DNA of 64,000 nucleotides from SZUA-430 sp964483585 (GTDB taxonomy: Bacteria > Pseudomonadota > Alphaproteobacteria > Micropepsales > Micropepsaceae): the NCBI GenBank assembly GCA_964483585.1, contig CAZABH010000007.1, positions 1 through 64,000 of the forward strand. The letters are read 5' to 3'. Below the pieces are notes generated by a model. It searched no databases. It was given only the letters and a program-made list of their open reading frames with translations, and was not told the origin of the DNA. This document shows, one piece after another, positions 1-8,829 of this stretch; the stretch's first letter is position 1; the number at the start of each line of letters is the position of its first letter. A program made the position numbers and the translations under genes.

Positions 1-548
1 CCATGGATGGCACTCCAGGCGAACAGGGCATCCCGCTCGCTCGGCGAGGAATCGCACAGCCCCGAAACACGCAAATCCTCCAGCGCGGCAGTGAGATAGC
101 TGTAGGTGTGAGGGCGCGTCAGTGGCGTCGCCGTCGCGCGATAGCTTGCCGCCGACGCGCCGAACATCAGGCGCCAGAGAGCCGGCTCATCCTGCGCAAA
201 AGCGATGTATGCATGCGCGAGCCGCGACAGGCGTGACGTTGCCATCACACCATCCCTAGCTGGCGTGGCAATGTCCATTGCAGTCGCAAAACGGACTTCC
301 AGGCGGTCAAAACCTGTGCGTGCGACCGCTGCGAGCAGATCCTGTCGACTGGCGAAGTGTCGATACGCCGCCGCCGGCGTGACCCCAAGCCTGGCAGCCA
401 GTTGCCGAAGCGACAATCCTTCGATGTCGGGCGTGGCCAGCGCCGCATCCAGCAGTGCTTGCCGCAGGTTCCCGTGATGAAAGCGCCGCGTCGCCGAAGG
501 CCTTTGGGTCGAACGACGGGTTCCCGATACTGGTTTCAAACGTTTCAT
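1..548 (-). CDS. TetR-family transcriptional regulator, WHG-type C-terminal domain (3' end beyond window)
   Basis: Reading leftward from ATG at 548 gives an open frame that runs off the window edge, so the C-terminus is missing. The N-terminus carries the TetR helix-turn-helix: a RFHHGNLRQALLDAAL helix around residues 23-38, then LSLRQLAARLGVTPAAAYRHF. The last visible residues (AWSAIHG) match the WHG signature of the TetR_C WHG subgroup. It is divergently placed from the hydrolase at 629, and the 80-bp gap holds palindromes that are candidate operators, so local autoregulation and control of the hydrolase is the natural inference. The ligand is unknown. Confidence 0.88.
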   Translation of the reverse strand, partial: MKRLKPVSGTRRSTQRPSATRRFHHGNLRQALLDAALATPDIEGLSLRQLAARLGVTPAAAYRHFASRQDLLAAVARTGFDRLEVRFATAMDIATPARDGVMATSRLSRLAHAYIAFAQDEPALWRLMFGASAASYRATATPLTRPHTYSYLTAALEDLRVSGLCDSSPSERDALFAWSAIH

Positions 549-553
549 GGGCG

Positions 554-572
554 AATGTTACCGCTGTTTACA
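554..572. promoter_or_regulatory. weak palindrome, possible second TetR operator
   Basis: An imperfect palindrome with outer arms ATGT/ACAT that shares the GTTTAC hexamer (566-571) with the stronger site at 598-616. It lies immediately upstream of the TetR start codon. Supported only by symmetry and position. Confidence 0.35.
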
Positions 573-597
573 TCAGGCATGCAATGGTGTAGCTTCG

Positions 598-616
598 AAG
601 TACACAGTGTTTACTT
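598..616. promoter_or_regulatory. 19-bp near-perfect palindrome, candidate TetR operator
   Basis: AAGTACACAGTGTTTACTT is palindromic around its central G with one mismatched pair out of nine. It sits between the divergent TetR gene and the hydrolase and touches the hydrolase Shine-Dalgarno (AGGAG at 618-622), as expected for a repressor site. Confidence 0.6.
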
Positions 617-628
617 TAGGAGTTGTCC

Positions 629-1627
629 ATGACACGCCTTGCCACGCGCTCAAGGGATCATTCGACAGATCGGCATGCGGGGCTGCGCCTTCCTGGCCAT
701 CGGCTGATGATCTCGTTCTTCGCGCTGTTCATGTTGGTGTCCTGTGACGCCGGAACCGAGGCCGTCAGGTCGGCGGCAGTCTTGTCGGGAACAACCTTCG
801 TTTCAACAAGCGTCGGACGGCTTGCCGTTTGGGATTCGGGGTTACCCGGTGCCGGGCGAGAACAGCAGGTGATTGTGCTGTGGCCATCGATCCTCGCGGA
901 CCACGGTATTTACCGCGCGCAGATCGAGGCCTGGCGCCACCGCTATCGCCTGATCGTCATCGATGGCCCGGGACATGGACGAAGCGGCCCGCCGCCCGAG
1001 ACCTTTACCATGGCCATGTGCGCCAGGGCCGTTGAAGAGATCTTGGACGCGAGAAAAATTGCGCAACCCGTTGTCGTCGTCGGAACGTCATGGGGAGGCC
1101 TGGTGGCGGGAGAATTCGCTCTCTCCCTGCCGCACCGCACGCGGGCGGTGGTGATGCTCAACACGCCGGTCAACGCACCGGAGAAAACCGTCGGCGATCA
1201 TTTCGTTGTGTGGAGCACATACTGGCTGCATGGAACCAGCATGTTTCAAGACGGTGTCGCGAAGGACTTCTTCCTGCCTTCCACACGATCGCGCGGAGGT
1301 CCGGTCATGGAAAGCTTCACTGAGCAACTGCGGTTGGCCGATGGTGGGGCCATGTCGAGCGCCGTTTCATCGGTGCTGATAGATCGTAAACCGCTTGCGT
1401 CACGTATGCAGGGCATCGCCGCGCCCACACTCTTCATCGCCGGTCGCCTCGACACGCTCTATCCCGCGGAAACGCTGCGCCCCACGGCTGCCAAACTGCC
1501 AGACGGCAGGTTTGTGGTCCTTGACACTGCACACATCTCGGTCGTCGACGCCCCCGCACAAACCACGGCCACGATCGACGACTTCCTCGCATCCCTCCCA
1601 CCGGTGCTTCCCCGACAGTCACCATGA
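629..1627 (+). CDS. alpha/beta hydrolase, possibly a lipoprotein
   Basis: 332 residues from ATG 629, which has an AGGAG seven bases upstream; a TTG at 623 is the longer alternative. The alpha/beta-hydrolase fold is shown by the nucleophile elbow VGTSWGG (Ser154) followed by Asp275 (GRLDTLYP) and His302 (DTAHIS), a complete catalytic triad. A hydrophobic segment at residues 27-38 ends in LVSC39, which fits a lipobox. The positively charged stretch before it is long, so a start at the internal ATG 707 would make a more normal lipoprotein signal. Divergent from the TetR regulator, so probably under its control. The substrate cannot be told; ester or lactone hydrolysis is typical of the fold. Confidence 0.82.
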   Translation: MTRLATRSRDHSTDRHAGLRLPGHRLMISFFALFMLVSCDAGTEAVRSAAVLSGTTFVSTSVGRLAVWDSGLPGAGREQQVIVLWPSILADHGIYRAQIEAWRHRYRLIVIDGPGHGRSGPPPETFTMAMCARAVEEILDARKIAQPVVVVGTSWGGLVAGEFALSLPHRTRAVVMLNTPVNAPEKTVGDHFVVWSTYWLHGTSMFQDGVAKDFFLPSTRSRGGPVMESFTEQLRLADGGAMSSAVSSVLIDRKPLASRMQGIAAPTLFIAGRLDTLYPAETLRPTAAKLPDGRFVVLDTAHISVVDAPAQTTATIDDFLASLPPVLPRQSP

Positions 1628-2260
1628 GAGCGAGGCGGGCAGGGCCTGAATGTCTGATCACGATCGCGCAGAGAAAAAGTCGCGAGCGGCCGCGCGTGCT
1701 TAAGTCAAAAGCCTGAAGGAAGTCGCGGTGGGCAAGTGCCCGCGGACGAACTCGCTTGCTAAGAATTTCTTTAAATCAGATGGTTGGACTAGGTCCCATC
1801 TGGCTTTGCTTCACCGTTGGGCCGTCCGGTTTCAATAAGAAATCGCATAGTCTAATCACCGACCCCACAACACTTGCCGGCGAGCAACCGCTCTTGTGAG
1901 GCCGCTTGTTAGGATAGCGTGTTACTTCGCACTAATGATATCAGCGCTTACATCCGGACGCCCGAAAATCCCTCCGCCGTTGGACTCGGCGCCGAGGAGG
2001 CGAAGTGGCTCGTATCATCGGACTTGTCCGAGCGCCTGAAGCCTAGATAATCCATCAGTATTGCGTGAGGCCCGCTGCCAGTCACCGCCTCGATAAAGTG
2101 GCGATGGAAACAACCTCAGGTCGGGGTGACATGCACCTTGACACTGGGAGCATCGCTAAACGGCCTTTCGACCATATTGTCGAGCTGGCAGTGAGGCGTA
2201 TAGAACCACCCCTGCGCCGAGCGCCACAGGCCTCCGAAACCCAGTCTTGCATCGCGCGGT
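1628..2260. other. gene-poor stretch, nothing recognised
   Basis: About 630 bp between the hydrolase and the leftward membrane protein. Short open frames occur on both strands but none has a plausible ribosome binding site with protein-like composition. I found no tRNA, convincing terminator or repeat. It is somewhat less GC-rich than the flanks around 1740-1960 and may be degraded sequence. Confidence 0.5.
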
Positions 2261-2653
2261 TCAAACAAGCTCTCCGCTGGTTAGAACACCCCCAAAGCCC
2301 ATGATCGCAACCAGTGCCCATAAATAGGGCGCGGGTGTCTTCCACAGGCCTCGATGTCCGCTCATCCCCATGCCGAGCGCCAGGAGCGTGAAGCCAAGGC
2401 TCATGGCCGATGCTATCACCGCCATGGGCATCTGATTTTCGAGAGTGGCGGCACAACCAAACATCGCGATCATTGCAATGACGGCGATTGAGCCAACATG
2501 CCAAGAAAAGCCATGCAGCGATTTGACCGTGTCTGGCATGCCGCTCTGTGCCAGCGGCGGAATCACTCTGGGTGCCCCAGCGAATTCATGCGCCAACAGC
2601 CCGACGAAGGAAAATCCGAGTGCTATCCAAAGGAAGATTTGATTGAGTTCCAT
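2261..2653 (-). CDS. small four-helix membrane protein of unknown function
   Basis: 130 residues from ATG 2653, where the hydrophobic protein begins; the open frame extends further upstream but that part looks non-coding. Predicted membrane segments lie at about residues 5-24, 50-70, 76-97 and 108-126, with short polar loops and two His residues (H48, H52) at the start of the second helix. A GGAGGG lies 12 bases upstream of the start, a longer spacing than usual. I do not recognise the family. No obvious partner: it lies alone in a gene-poor segment. Confidence 0.55.
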   Translation of the reverse strand: MELNQIFLWIALGFSFVGLLAHEFAGAPRVIPPLAQSGMPDTVKSLHGFSWHVGSIAVIAMIAMFGCAATLENQMPMAVIASAMSLGFTLLALGMGMSGHRGLWKTPAPYLWALVAIMGFGGVLTSGELV

Positions 2654-2908
2654 CTGTTTTACCAACCCTCCGAAAAGGGACGCAACTCCAAGTCGTGCGT
2701 ACAAATCGAGCACAGCTGCGCGATTTTTGATGTCATCAACATCCGCTCCTCCTGTCAACCTGGGCGGATCCGGTTGCGACTTATAGGCACGCCGTTTCGC
2801 ATAAAGGTCATTGATCAGCGAGGATTTTTCGCGAGGTTCGCCAACAAGACCTGCGCGGGGCCAGTCAGTTCGCCGGGGTCCCGTTCCCAATTGAGTAAAG
2901 AGCCTTCG

Positions 2909-2971
2909 CACGGCGGCAAGGACACCGGCGCACCTGAGGGCAACCGCAACGCTTGGAAGCATGGCGCCTAA
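2909..2971 (+). pseudogene. fossil of a GAPxGNRNAxKHG-motif protein
   Basis: In one forward frame the translation HGGKDTGAPEGNRNAWKHGA is followed directly by TAA. The HGG...GAPxGNRNAxKHG signature is common near the start of small hypothetical proteins in proteobacterial genomes, where it is normally followed by Tyr and a long helical region. Here a stop replaces the expected Tyr (TAC to TAA would do it), and sequence on both sides looks non-coding. I read it as a decayed remnant. Confidence 0.5.
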
Positions 2972-3038
2972 TCTATTGGGGCGCGGCTATGGCAACAGGG
3001 TCGTTCTGAGGAGATATCACAAAAACCCAAGGAACCTG

Positions 3039-3126
3039 TGGCGGATGGGGTGAGATTCGAACTCACGGTACGTTGCCGTACTCCGCATTTCGAGTGCGGT
3101 GCGATAGACCACTCTGCCACCCATCC
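3039..3126 (-). tRNA. tRNA-Ser (anticodon CGA)
   Basis: An 88-nt cloverleaf on the minus strand. The acceptor arm GGATGGG pairs with CCCATCC, followed by discriminator G and an encoded CCA. The anticodon loop reads CT-CGA-AA (codon UCG), and the long variable arm (GTACGGCAACGTAC) is typical of class II serine tRNAs. The T arm GGTTCGAATC-like core (GAGTTCGAATCTC) is intact. Confidence 0.96.
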
Positions 3127-3230
3127 GTAAGCCACAAGGTCGGGGCGTGGTCGCCTGAAGGGCCGGATCAATAGCCGAGGCCGCGCCGCCGTGCAACCGA
3201 CTTCCGGCGCGTCTTAAGTCAAGCCCGGCC

Positions 3231-4028
3231 TCAGACTGCTGCCATCTCCATGTTCGCACCTAGCTTCTCCCGAATGTCCTTAGGCACGGCCTCGTAGAAG
3301 GTGGGGCGCTGGATGTTAAGCCTCTGGCGGGCAGCCTCAAGCGGCTCGGACAGAAGCTGGATATAGTCCTCGGCCGGCAGCCATGCGGCTTCTCGGCCGT
3401 GCCGGAACGCCTGCATGATGGCCTTGTAGACGGGTTGTCCGGGCAGCTCGCGTCCGATCTTGTAAACCCCGCCCCAGGCGATGAGGCCGAAACCCAGCGA
3501 CTTCGTCTGGCTGTAGGAGAAGGCCACGACGCAGGCCTCGCCCAGCGCATCGCGGCTATAGCCGGTCAGGATGTGCCACAGGTCGTGAATGTCACGCATG
3601 CGACGGCCGTACCAGGCATAAGGATGCTGCGCATCGATGCCACCCTCGACCCCCTTGCGGCTTTCATCTGCAAGCCCCTCGGCAGAAATGTTCTCGCGCG
3701 TCACGAAATCAAGATAAGCGCGCCCAACCGAACCCGCGGGCAGGCTTGCCAGGTAAGCATGGTCCGACAGCACCACCGCAAGCTCTTGACGACGATACGC
3801 GATCGCACCGCCCGCCGGCGTCGAGATCAGCCGCTGATAGCCACGCGGGATCGAGTTGCCGCTCAGCGCGCGCATGATCTCGAACACCTGCACCGTGTCT
3901 TCCTTGTTCTTGAACAGCCGCAGCAACGCCCTCAGCGCCGTGAAGGGGCGAAGGCGAAACCCTTCAAGGGCCGCAGTGCTGGCCATCGAGGCCGGGACTT
4001 CCGCGCGATAGGTGACTGCCTGTGTCAT
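3231..4028 (-). CDS. Coq4-family ubiquinone biosynthesis protein
   Basis: 265 residues. The diagnostic Coq4 metal motif is present as HDLWH followed eleven residues later by Glu (HDxxHx11E) at about residues 148-164, within HDLWHILTGYSRDALGE. In yeast and mammals Coq4 is a zinc protein of the CoQ synthome that acts in ring C1 decarboxylation/hydroxylation; bacterial homologues of this length are common in Alphaproteobacteria. No signal peptide or membrane segment. It stands alone between tRNA-Ser and a PfkB kinase on the same strand, about 80 bp downstream of the latter. Role in ubiquinone synthesis is from family knowledge. Confidence 0.86.
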   Translation of the reverse strand: MTQAVTYRAEVPASMASTAALEGFRLRPFTALRALLRLFKNKEDTVQVFEIMRALSGNSIPRGYQRLISTPAGGAIAYRRQELAVVLSDHAYLASLPAGSVGRAYLDFVTRENISAEGLADESRKGVEGGIDAQHPYAWYGRRMRDIHDLWHILTGYSRDALGEACVVAFSYSQTKSLGFGLIAWGGVYKIGRELPGQPVYKAIMQAFRHGREAAWLPAEDYIQLLSEPLEAARQRLNIQRPTFYEAVPKDIREKLGANMEMAAV

Positions 4029-4106
4029 GTCGATTGGCGCCGTCGCTGAGAGGATTTCGATACCACTGACAATTTGTCAGCTCAGGGGGAAATTTCAAGG
4101 CCGACA

Positions 4107-5045
4107 TCACGCCGCAAGAGCGTCTCCAAGCGCAGCGGCTGTTGCATGAACATCATCCAGCCGTGGCAATCTTGCCTCATTGCCCAGGTGCTGCACGCCA
4201 AACGCAGAGGCAGCCCGCGCAAAGCGGAAATGAAATTCCCAGTCGCGCCCTGGCCAATTCATTTGCGAGAAAACATAAGCGCCGTGAAACAGGTCGCCCG
4301 CACCGTTGGTATCCACGACTTTGTTGGCAGGGACGGTAAGGGCAGGCAAGCGGCTCAGCCCCTGTCCACGCTCCTGCCAGACCAGACCATGTTCGCCTAG
4401 CGTCACGCCGGCAACCCTGCAACCCTTGTCGGCAAGCAAGCCAATGGTGTCCTCAGCGCTGTGACCAAGCTGTTCACAGAAGCGCTCGCTCACCATCGCC
4501 ACATCCACGAACGAGAGCAGCTCCATCGTGTTGTCGCGAACACCACCGCCATCGAGCGAGACAAGGATCCCTCGCTCGCGCGCAAGCCGCGCGTACTCAA
4601 GCGCAGCATCGCTCTGGTGCCCGTCGATATGCAGCGTACGGCAGCCGTTGAGGTTTAGGTGCGGAAAAGGGTGAAGGTAGTTGTCATCGCGGCAACGCAC
4701 GATCGCGCGCTTGCCATTGTTGGGCATGATGAACGACAGCGACGAGCGCTCGACCTTGCGCACATGCAGCGGCATCCGGTAGCTCGACGCCATGTCCATG
4801 AACATGCGTCCCAGCCAGTCATCGCCCAGGGTGGCAAGCAGGTCCGGCACGATGCCCAGCCGCGCGCAGGCAAACGCCGCTGTCACCGCATTGCCGCCAA
4901 AAGCCACGGCAAAGTCGCGTGCGACCGTCTTCTCGTCACCCTGCGGAATGCGGTCCACGAGGAACGTGATGTCGATATAGGCTTGTCCGATGAAAAGGGC
5001 CTGCAAAGGGGCAACTCCATGGAGCGGGATCGCAGGCGTTGTCAC
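4107..5045 (-). CDS. PfkB/ribokinase-family sugar kinase
   Basis: 312 residues starting at GTG 5045 with a weak GCAGGT upstream. The N-terminal PfkB signature region is visible as AVAFGGNAVTAAFACARLG (about 46-64). The C-terminal anion-hole and catalytic-base motif DTNGAGD occupies residues 245-251, with Asp251 as base. The family phosphorylates sugars, nucleosides or related alcohols with ATP; nothing in the sequence or neighbours fixes the substrate. Cytosolic. About 80 bp upstream of coq4 on the same strand, so co-transcription is possible. Confidence 0.87.
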   Translation of the reverse strand: MTTPAIPLHGVAPLQALFIGQAYIDITFLVDRIPQGDEKTVARDFAVAFGGNAVTAAFACARLGIVPDLLATLGDDWLGRMFMDMASSYRMPLHVRKVERSSLSFIMPNNGKRAIVRCRDDNYLHPFPHLNLNGCRTLHIDGHQSDAALEYARLARERGILVSLDGGGVRDNTMELLSFVDVAMVSERFCEQLGHSAEDTIGLLADKGCRVAGVTLGEHGLVWQERGQGLSRLPALTVPANKVVDTNGAGDLFHGAYVFSQMNWPGRDWEFHFRFARAASAFGVQHLGNEARLPRLDDVHATAAALGDALAA

Positions 5046-5147
5046 ACCTGCAGCGTTAAGGTTGATCTAAGGTCTGCAGCATTCAGCGATCCCGTGCAAC
5101 CGCCGGGAGGATGTGGCAGATAGGGGCGCAGGAAAATGGAATTTCGT

Positions 5148-5672
5148 ATGAAGCAGACGCGGACCTACGATTGGACAAAGCCCGGCGACCTGGCGGTAGC
5201 CATCGATGGAATGTCGGGTGCCGATGTGGCTCGCGCCATGGCAGAAGGGCGTGTGCCTGCGGCACCTGTTGCCGATCTCATCGGTGTCACCGGATTTGAG
5301 GGCGCGCGCGGCAAAGTGACGGTTGGCTTCGATCCTCAAGAATTCCATTACAACGCCCTCGGCACTGTGCATGGCGGGGTGATTGCAACGCTGATCGACA
5401 TCGCCACCGGGGCCGCCGTCCACTCGCTTCTGAAGGCCGGCCAAGGGTTCACGACGCTCACGCTCGAGGTCAAGTACCACCGCGCCATCACAGTCAGTGC
5501 GGGGCGCCTGACCGCCACAGCCGAGGTGATCGCACGTGGTCGCGAGATCGCCACGGCCGAGGCGCGCGTGATCGACGGGAACCAGCGGCTATTTGCAACC
5601 GCGACATCGACCCTGATGACATTCCGCCTGCCCCAGGCATCAAACGGCGCAGGACAGGGCCAGGGCGCATGA
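5148..5672 (+). CDS. PaaI/hotdog-fold thioesterase
   Basis: 174 residues from ATG 5148 (GGAA six bases upstream); an in-frame ATG at 5136 has its AGGA only two bases away and is less likely. The hotdog thioesterase core is seen as NALGTVHGGVIATLIDIATG, where the HGG turn and the following helix Asp are the usual active-site elements. The C-terminal beta region ends TATSTLMTF. The family hydrolyses acyl- or aryl-CoA thioesters in the cytosol. The following secreted-protein gene begins directly after its stop codon, suggesting one transcript. Confidence 0.85.
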   Translation: MKQTRTYDWTKPGDLAVAIDGMSGADVARAMAEGRVPAAPVADLIGVTGFEGARGKVTVGFDPQEFHYNALGTVHGGVIATLIDIATGAAVHSLLKAGQGFTTLTLEVKYHRAITVSAGRLTATAEVIARGREIATAEARVIDGNQRLFATATSTLMTFRLPQASNGAGQGQGA

Positions 5673-6161
5673 ATGAAAGCGATCGACATGAGTAGGACAA
5701 GTCGCTGGTCAGGCGCGGCATCGCTGTACGCAGCAGCGCTGCTCTTCGTCTCGGTCGCGCACGCAGATCCCGCAAAAATCAACACGAGCGACGCCCAGGC
5801 GCCAGCTCCTGTAGTGGTGCGTCAAGGCACGCCGATCGCCGACGATCCGCGCCCGATGGCTCCAAGGAGAGTCACGTCAGCACCGACGGGCATGAGCCCC
5901 CTTGCGCATCGGTGCTTCGTCCGCGACGTGATGGCGTTCTTCGACCGCACGCATGTGCGCTGCCATAATGCGGCTGACGAACGCTTCATCTATTTTGCCG
6001 TCGACACGTCCCAGCCCGTTGCCGAGACGCTGCTGGTGAAGGCCTGGAAAAGCATGCGTTCGGGCAAGCCTCTGCGCTTGAAATACGCGCCGCCCCCCGA
6101 TCTCAATCCGCCGAATTGCAAGCCGGCCAATTGCCGCCGCCTTCTTGACGCCGCCAACTAA
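5673..6161 (+). CDS. secreted hypothetical protein with four cysteines
   Basis: 162 residues; the ATG directly follows the thioesterase stop, and ATG 5688 is an alternative start. The N-terminus is a signal peptide ending in AHA-D around residue 32. The mature part has a Pro-rich linker and four Cys (in RCFVRD, RCHN and NCKPANC), suggesting disulfides in the periplasm. Around HRCFVRDVMAFFDRTHVRC it has a folded-domain look, but I do not recognise the family. Its stop overlaps by four bases the stop of the convergent DUF1674 gene. Confidence 0.65.
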   Translation: MKAIDMSRTSRWSGAASLYAAALLFVSVAHADPAKINTSDAQAPAPVVVRQGTPIADDPRPMAPRRVTSAPTGMSPLAHRCFVRDVMAFFDRTHVRCHNAADERFIYFAVDTSQPVAETLLVKAWKSMRSGKPLRLKYAPPPDLNPPNCKPANCRRLLDAAN

Positions 6162-6349
6162 AAATCGCTGGCAATACCCTTGACCTCCCAGTCACCGTAG
6201 CGGGCAGGGTCAGGACCAGCCCGGCCACCAAGCTCTCTGGGCAAGACCTTGCGGCTTCGCTCGGCCTCCGCGCGGCGGGCATCAGCTTCTGCCAGCGCGC
6301 GTTGTGCAGCTGCAGCAATGCGCGCGGCGATCTCGTTATCCTGGCTCAT
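6158..6349 (-). CDS. DUF1674 / SDHAF4-like succinate dehydrogenase assembly factor
   Basis: 63 residues with the diagnostic C-terminal signature GPDPARYGDWEVKGIASDF, preceded by an Ala/Arg/Glu-rich helix. Mitochondrial SDHAF4 binds flavinated SdhA before complex II assembly; alphaproteobacterial homologues are short proteins of this size ending in the same SDF. No sdh genes are in the window, so the role is from family knowledge. It is convergent with the secreted protein on the left and divergent from the M48 peptidase on the right. Confidence 0.88.
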   Translation of the reverse strand: MSQDNEIAARIAAAAQRALAEADARRAEAERSRKVLPRELGGRAGPDPARYGDWEVKGIASDF

Positions 6350-6469
6350 TGTGTGTCCTCAATGTCTCATCCAAGCATCAATGAACCTCTACGTCCACCG
6401 TCAACCATATAGATCACGCGACGGGATTTCCCCTTTCTGGTTAGTCTCTCGGGGGGACTGGGGGAAAAC

Positions 6470-7870
6470 ATGCTTAAGCACTGGGCGGCGATTATCGCGG
6501 CGGTTGTAGTTTGTAGTCTTGCTGTCACCGTGACGCAGGCAAATGCCTTCGACCCGCAGACGGCGACGGAGGCTTACCTCGGGTCTGTGGACGGCGAGGC
6601 AAGAGCAAAATCAGACGCCTACTTTGAGGGTGGGTATTGGCTCATTCTGTGGAATGCGCTGGCCAGCATCGGCGTGGCGCTTCTTTTGCTGTTTACGCGC
6701 GCCTCAGCCGGCATGCGCAACCTGGCAGAGCGCATGACCGAGCGTCGTGGCCTGCAAACCTTCCTTTATGGACTGCAATTCATCGCCATCACTAGCATCC
6801 TGACCTTTCCGCTCGCCTACTGGCAGGACTTCGTGCGCGAACACGAATTCGGGCTGTCGAACCTCACGCGAGAAGCCTGGCTCACGGAGTATGCGATCGG
6901 GTTCGCCGTGAACCTGGTGATGACCTCGGTTTTCCTTGTGGCCCTCTATGGTGTCATCCGCCGGACAGGGGAAGTCTGGTGGCTATGGGCCACGGGCCTG
7001 ACCGTTGGCTTCTTCGTCTTCTCGATTGCCATTTCACCCGTCTTCATCGCCCCGCTGTTCAATGAGTACAAGCCCATGCGCGAGGGGCCACTGAAGGAAG
7101 AGATTCTTGCAATGGCGCGCGCCAATGGCGTTCCCGCCGACAATGTCTACGAATTCAACGCATCCAAGCAATCCAAGCGGATCAGTGCGAATGTCTCGGG
7201 CTTCCTCGGCACGACGCGCATCTCGCTGAATGACAACCTTCTCGACCGCGGCACGCCGGCCGAGGTCCGGGCGGTCATGGCTCATGAGATCGGCCACTAT
7301 GTTCTGGGCCACATGTACGAGATCATCCTGACCCTCGCAGTGCTGGCGGCAGTCGCCTTTATCTTCATCGACATCGGGTTCGGAACGCTGCACGCACTAT
7401 TCGGCAGGTTATGGGGTGTTCGTGACTTCGGTGACACGGCCGGCTTGCCCATCATCGTGATCATGTTCTCGCTCTTTGGCCTGCTGTCCACACCGCTAAC
7501 GAACTCGATCACGCGCGCAAACGAAGCCGAAGCCGATATTTTCGGTCTGAACGCTGCCCGCGAGCCGGACGGGTTTGCCACAATTGCCCTCAAGCTCGCC
7601 GAGTACCGCAAGCTCGATCCCACCCCATGGGAGGAAGTCGTATTCTATACGCACCCCTCGGCACGCTCCCGGATCTACATGGCCATGCAGTGGAAGGCCG
7701 AGCAGGATGTTGTCACACCCGCACAGCCGGAAAGCGCTAGTCTTGCGCCACGGCTCGGGCAGGCGACAGACCAGGTTCCGGAGTTCGTCCCGCCCGAATT
7801 CGCACCGATCGAAGGAGAGGCAGAGCCTCCTGCCTTTCAGGACTTTCCGGCAGCCACAGGAGATCGCTGA
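6470..7870 (+). CDS. M48 (Ste24-like) integral membrane metallopeptidase
   Basis: 466 residues; ATG 6470 follows a GGGGGA. The zinc motif is HEIGHYVLGH at 272-281 (His272, His276, Glu273) and the third ligand lies in NEAEADIFG, about 75 residues later. Several hydrophobic segments (about 58-76, 100-115, 140-162, 170-195, and two after the zinc motif) and the overall layout resemble Ste24/CAAX prenyl endopeptidases rather than HtpX. The extreme N-terminus looks like a signal peptide or first helix ending near ANA. The C-terminal 60 residues are acidic and Pro-rich. A second M48 peptidase, HtpX, follows 68 bp downstream, so the two probably form one membrane quality-control unit. Confidence 0.9.
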   Translation: MLKHWAAIIAAVVVCSLAVTVTQANAFDPQTATEAYLGSVDGEARAKSDAYFEGGYWLILWNALASIGVALLLLFTRASAGMRNLAERMTERRGLQTFLYGLQFIAITSILTFPLAYWQDFVREHEFGLSNLTREAWLTEYAIGFAVNLVMTSVFLVALYGVIRRTGEVWWLWATGLTVGFFVFSIAISPVFIAPLFNEYKPMREGPLKEEILAMARANGVPADNVYEFNASKQSKRISANVSGFLGTTRISLNDNLLDRGTPAEVRAVMAHEIGHYVLGHMYEIILTLAVLAAVAFIFIDIGFGTLHALFGRLWGVRDFGDTAGLPIIVIMFSLFGLLSTPLTNSITRANEAEADIFGLNAAREPDGFATIALKLAEYRKLDPTPWEEVVFYTHPSARSRIYMAMQWKAEQDVVTPAQPESASLAPRLGQATDQVPEFVPPEFAPIEGEAEPPAFQDFPAATGDR

Positions 7871-7938
7871 TCTGCCTTGATGCGGGGGCCGCGCGCACCT
7901 ACATCTAGGGCCGGAACGAACCCTCGGGCGACCATGCG

Positions 7939-8829
7939 ATGAATTGGACAAGAACGGCAATCCTGTTGGCGGGCCTTACCGCCATGTTTATGGCGATCGG
8001 AAGCCTGATTGGCGGCGCGACCGGCATGATGGTGGCGCTGGCGATCGCGCTTGGAATGAATGCCTTTGCCTATTGGAACTCTGACAAGATGGTGCTGCGC
8101 ATGTATGGCGCCACCGAAGTCGACCGCTCGAATGCACCCGAGCTCTGGGGGCTTGTTCAGGAGTTGGCGCGCAGGGCGCAGTTGCCGATGCCCCGTGTCT
8201 ACATCATGCAAAACGATCAGCCCAATGCCTTCGCGACCGGCCGTGATCCCGAGCACGCCGCGGTTGCCGTGACGACGGGCCTGATGGCGCGCCTGTCGCG
8301 CGAAGAGCTCGTGGGTGTCCTCGCTCATGAGCTGGCCCACATCAAGAACCGTGACACGCTGATCATGACGATCACGGCAACCATCGCCGGCGCCATCGGC
8401 ATGCTGGCCAATTTCGCGATGTTCTTCGGCTCGTCCAGCGACAACCGCAACAACCCGCTGGGCCTCGTGGGCACGATCGCGCTTGTGTTCCTCGCGCCCA
8501 TCGCGGCCGGTCTCGTTCAAATGGCAATCAGTCGGTCCCGCGAATACGACGCCGACCGCATGGGAGCAGAGATTGCCGGTCAGCCCCTCTGGCTCGCCTC
8601 GGCGCTCGAGCGGATCGAGCAGTCGGCGCACCGCGTCGTGAACGAGGACGCCGAACGTAACCCCGCCACCGCCCACATGTTCATCATCAACCCGCTGGCA
8701 GGTCAGGGCATGGACAACCTTTTCGCGACCCACCCGTCGACGGGCAACCGCATTGCACGCCTGCAGTCGATGGCGCGTGAGATGCATGGCGCGGCACAGG
8801 ACGCACCGCGCCGCGGACCGTGGGGCTGA
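7939..8829 (+). CDS. htpX: protease HtpX homologue
   Basis: 296 residues, the normal HtpX length. The zinc motif HELAHIKNRD is at 130-139 (His130, His134; catalytic Glu131), with the third ligand in SREYDADRMGAEI. Two N-terminal helices (about 7-24 and 29-47) and a pair after the zinc motif place it in the inner membrane with the active site in the cytoplasm. HtpX degrades misfolded membrane proteins together with FtsH in enterobacteria. It lies between a Ste24-like peptidase and rsmB, whose start directly abuts its stop. Confidence 0.95.
   Translation: MNWTRTAILLAGLTAMFMAIGSLIGGATGMMVALAIALGMNAFAYWNSDKMVLRMYGATEVDRSNAPELWGLVQELARRAQLPMPRVYIMQNDQPNAFATGRDPEHAAVAVTTGLMARLSREELVGVLAHELAHIKNRDTLIMTITATIAGAIGMLANFAMFFGSSSDNRNNPLGLVGTIALVFLAPIAAGLVQMAISRSREYDADRMGAEIAGQPLWLASALERIEQSAHRVVNEDAERNPATAHMFIINPLAGQGMDNLFATHPSTGNRIARLQSMAREMHGAAQDAPRRGPWG

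Noticed and set aside
2968..3259. Short minus-strand frames over tRNA-Ser
   Set aside because: They are readings of the tRNA gene, a common annotation artefact.
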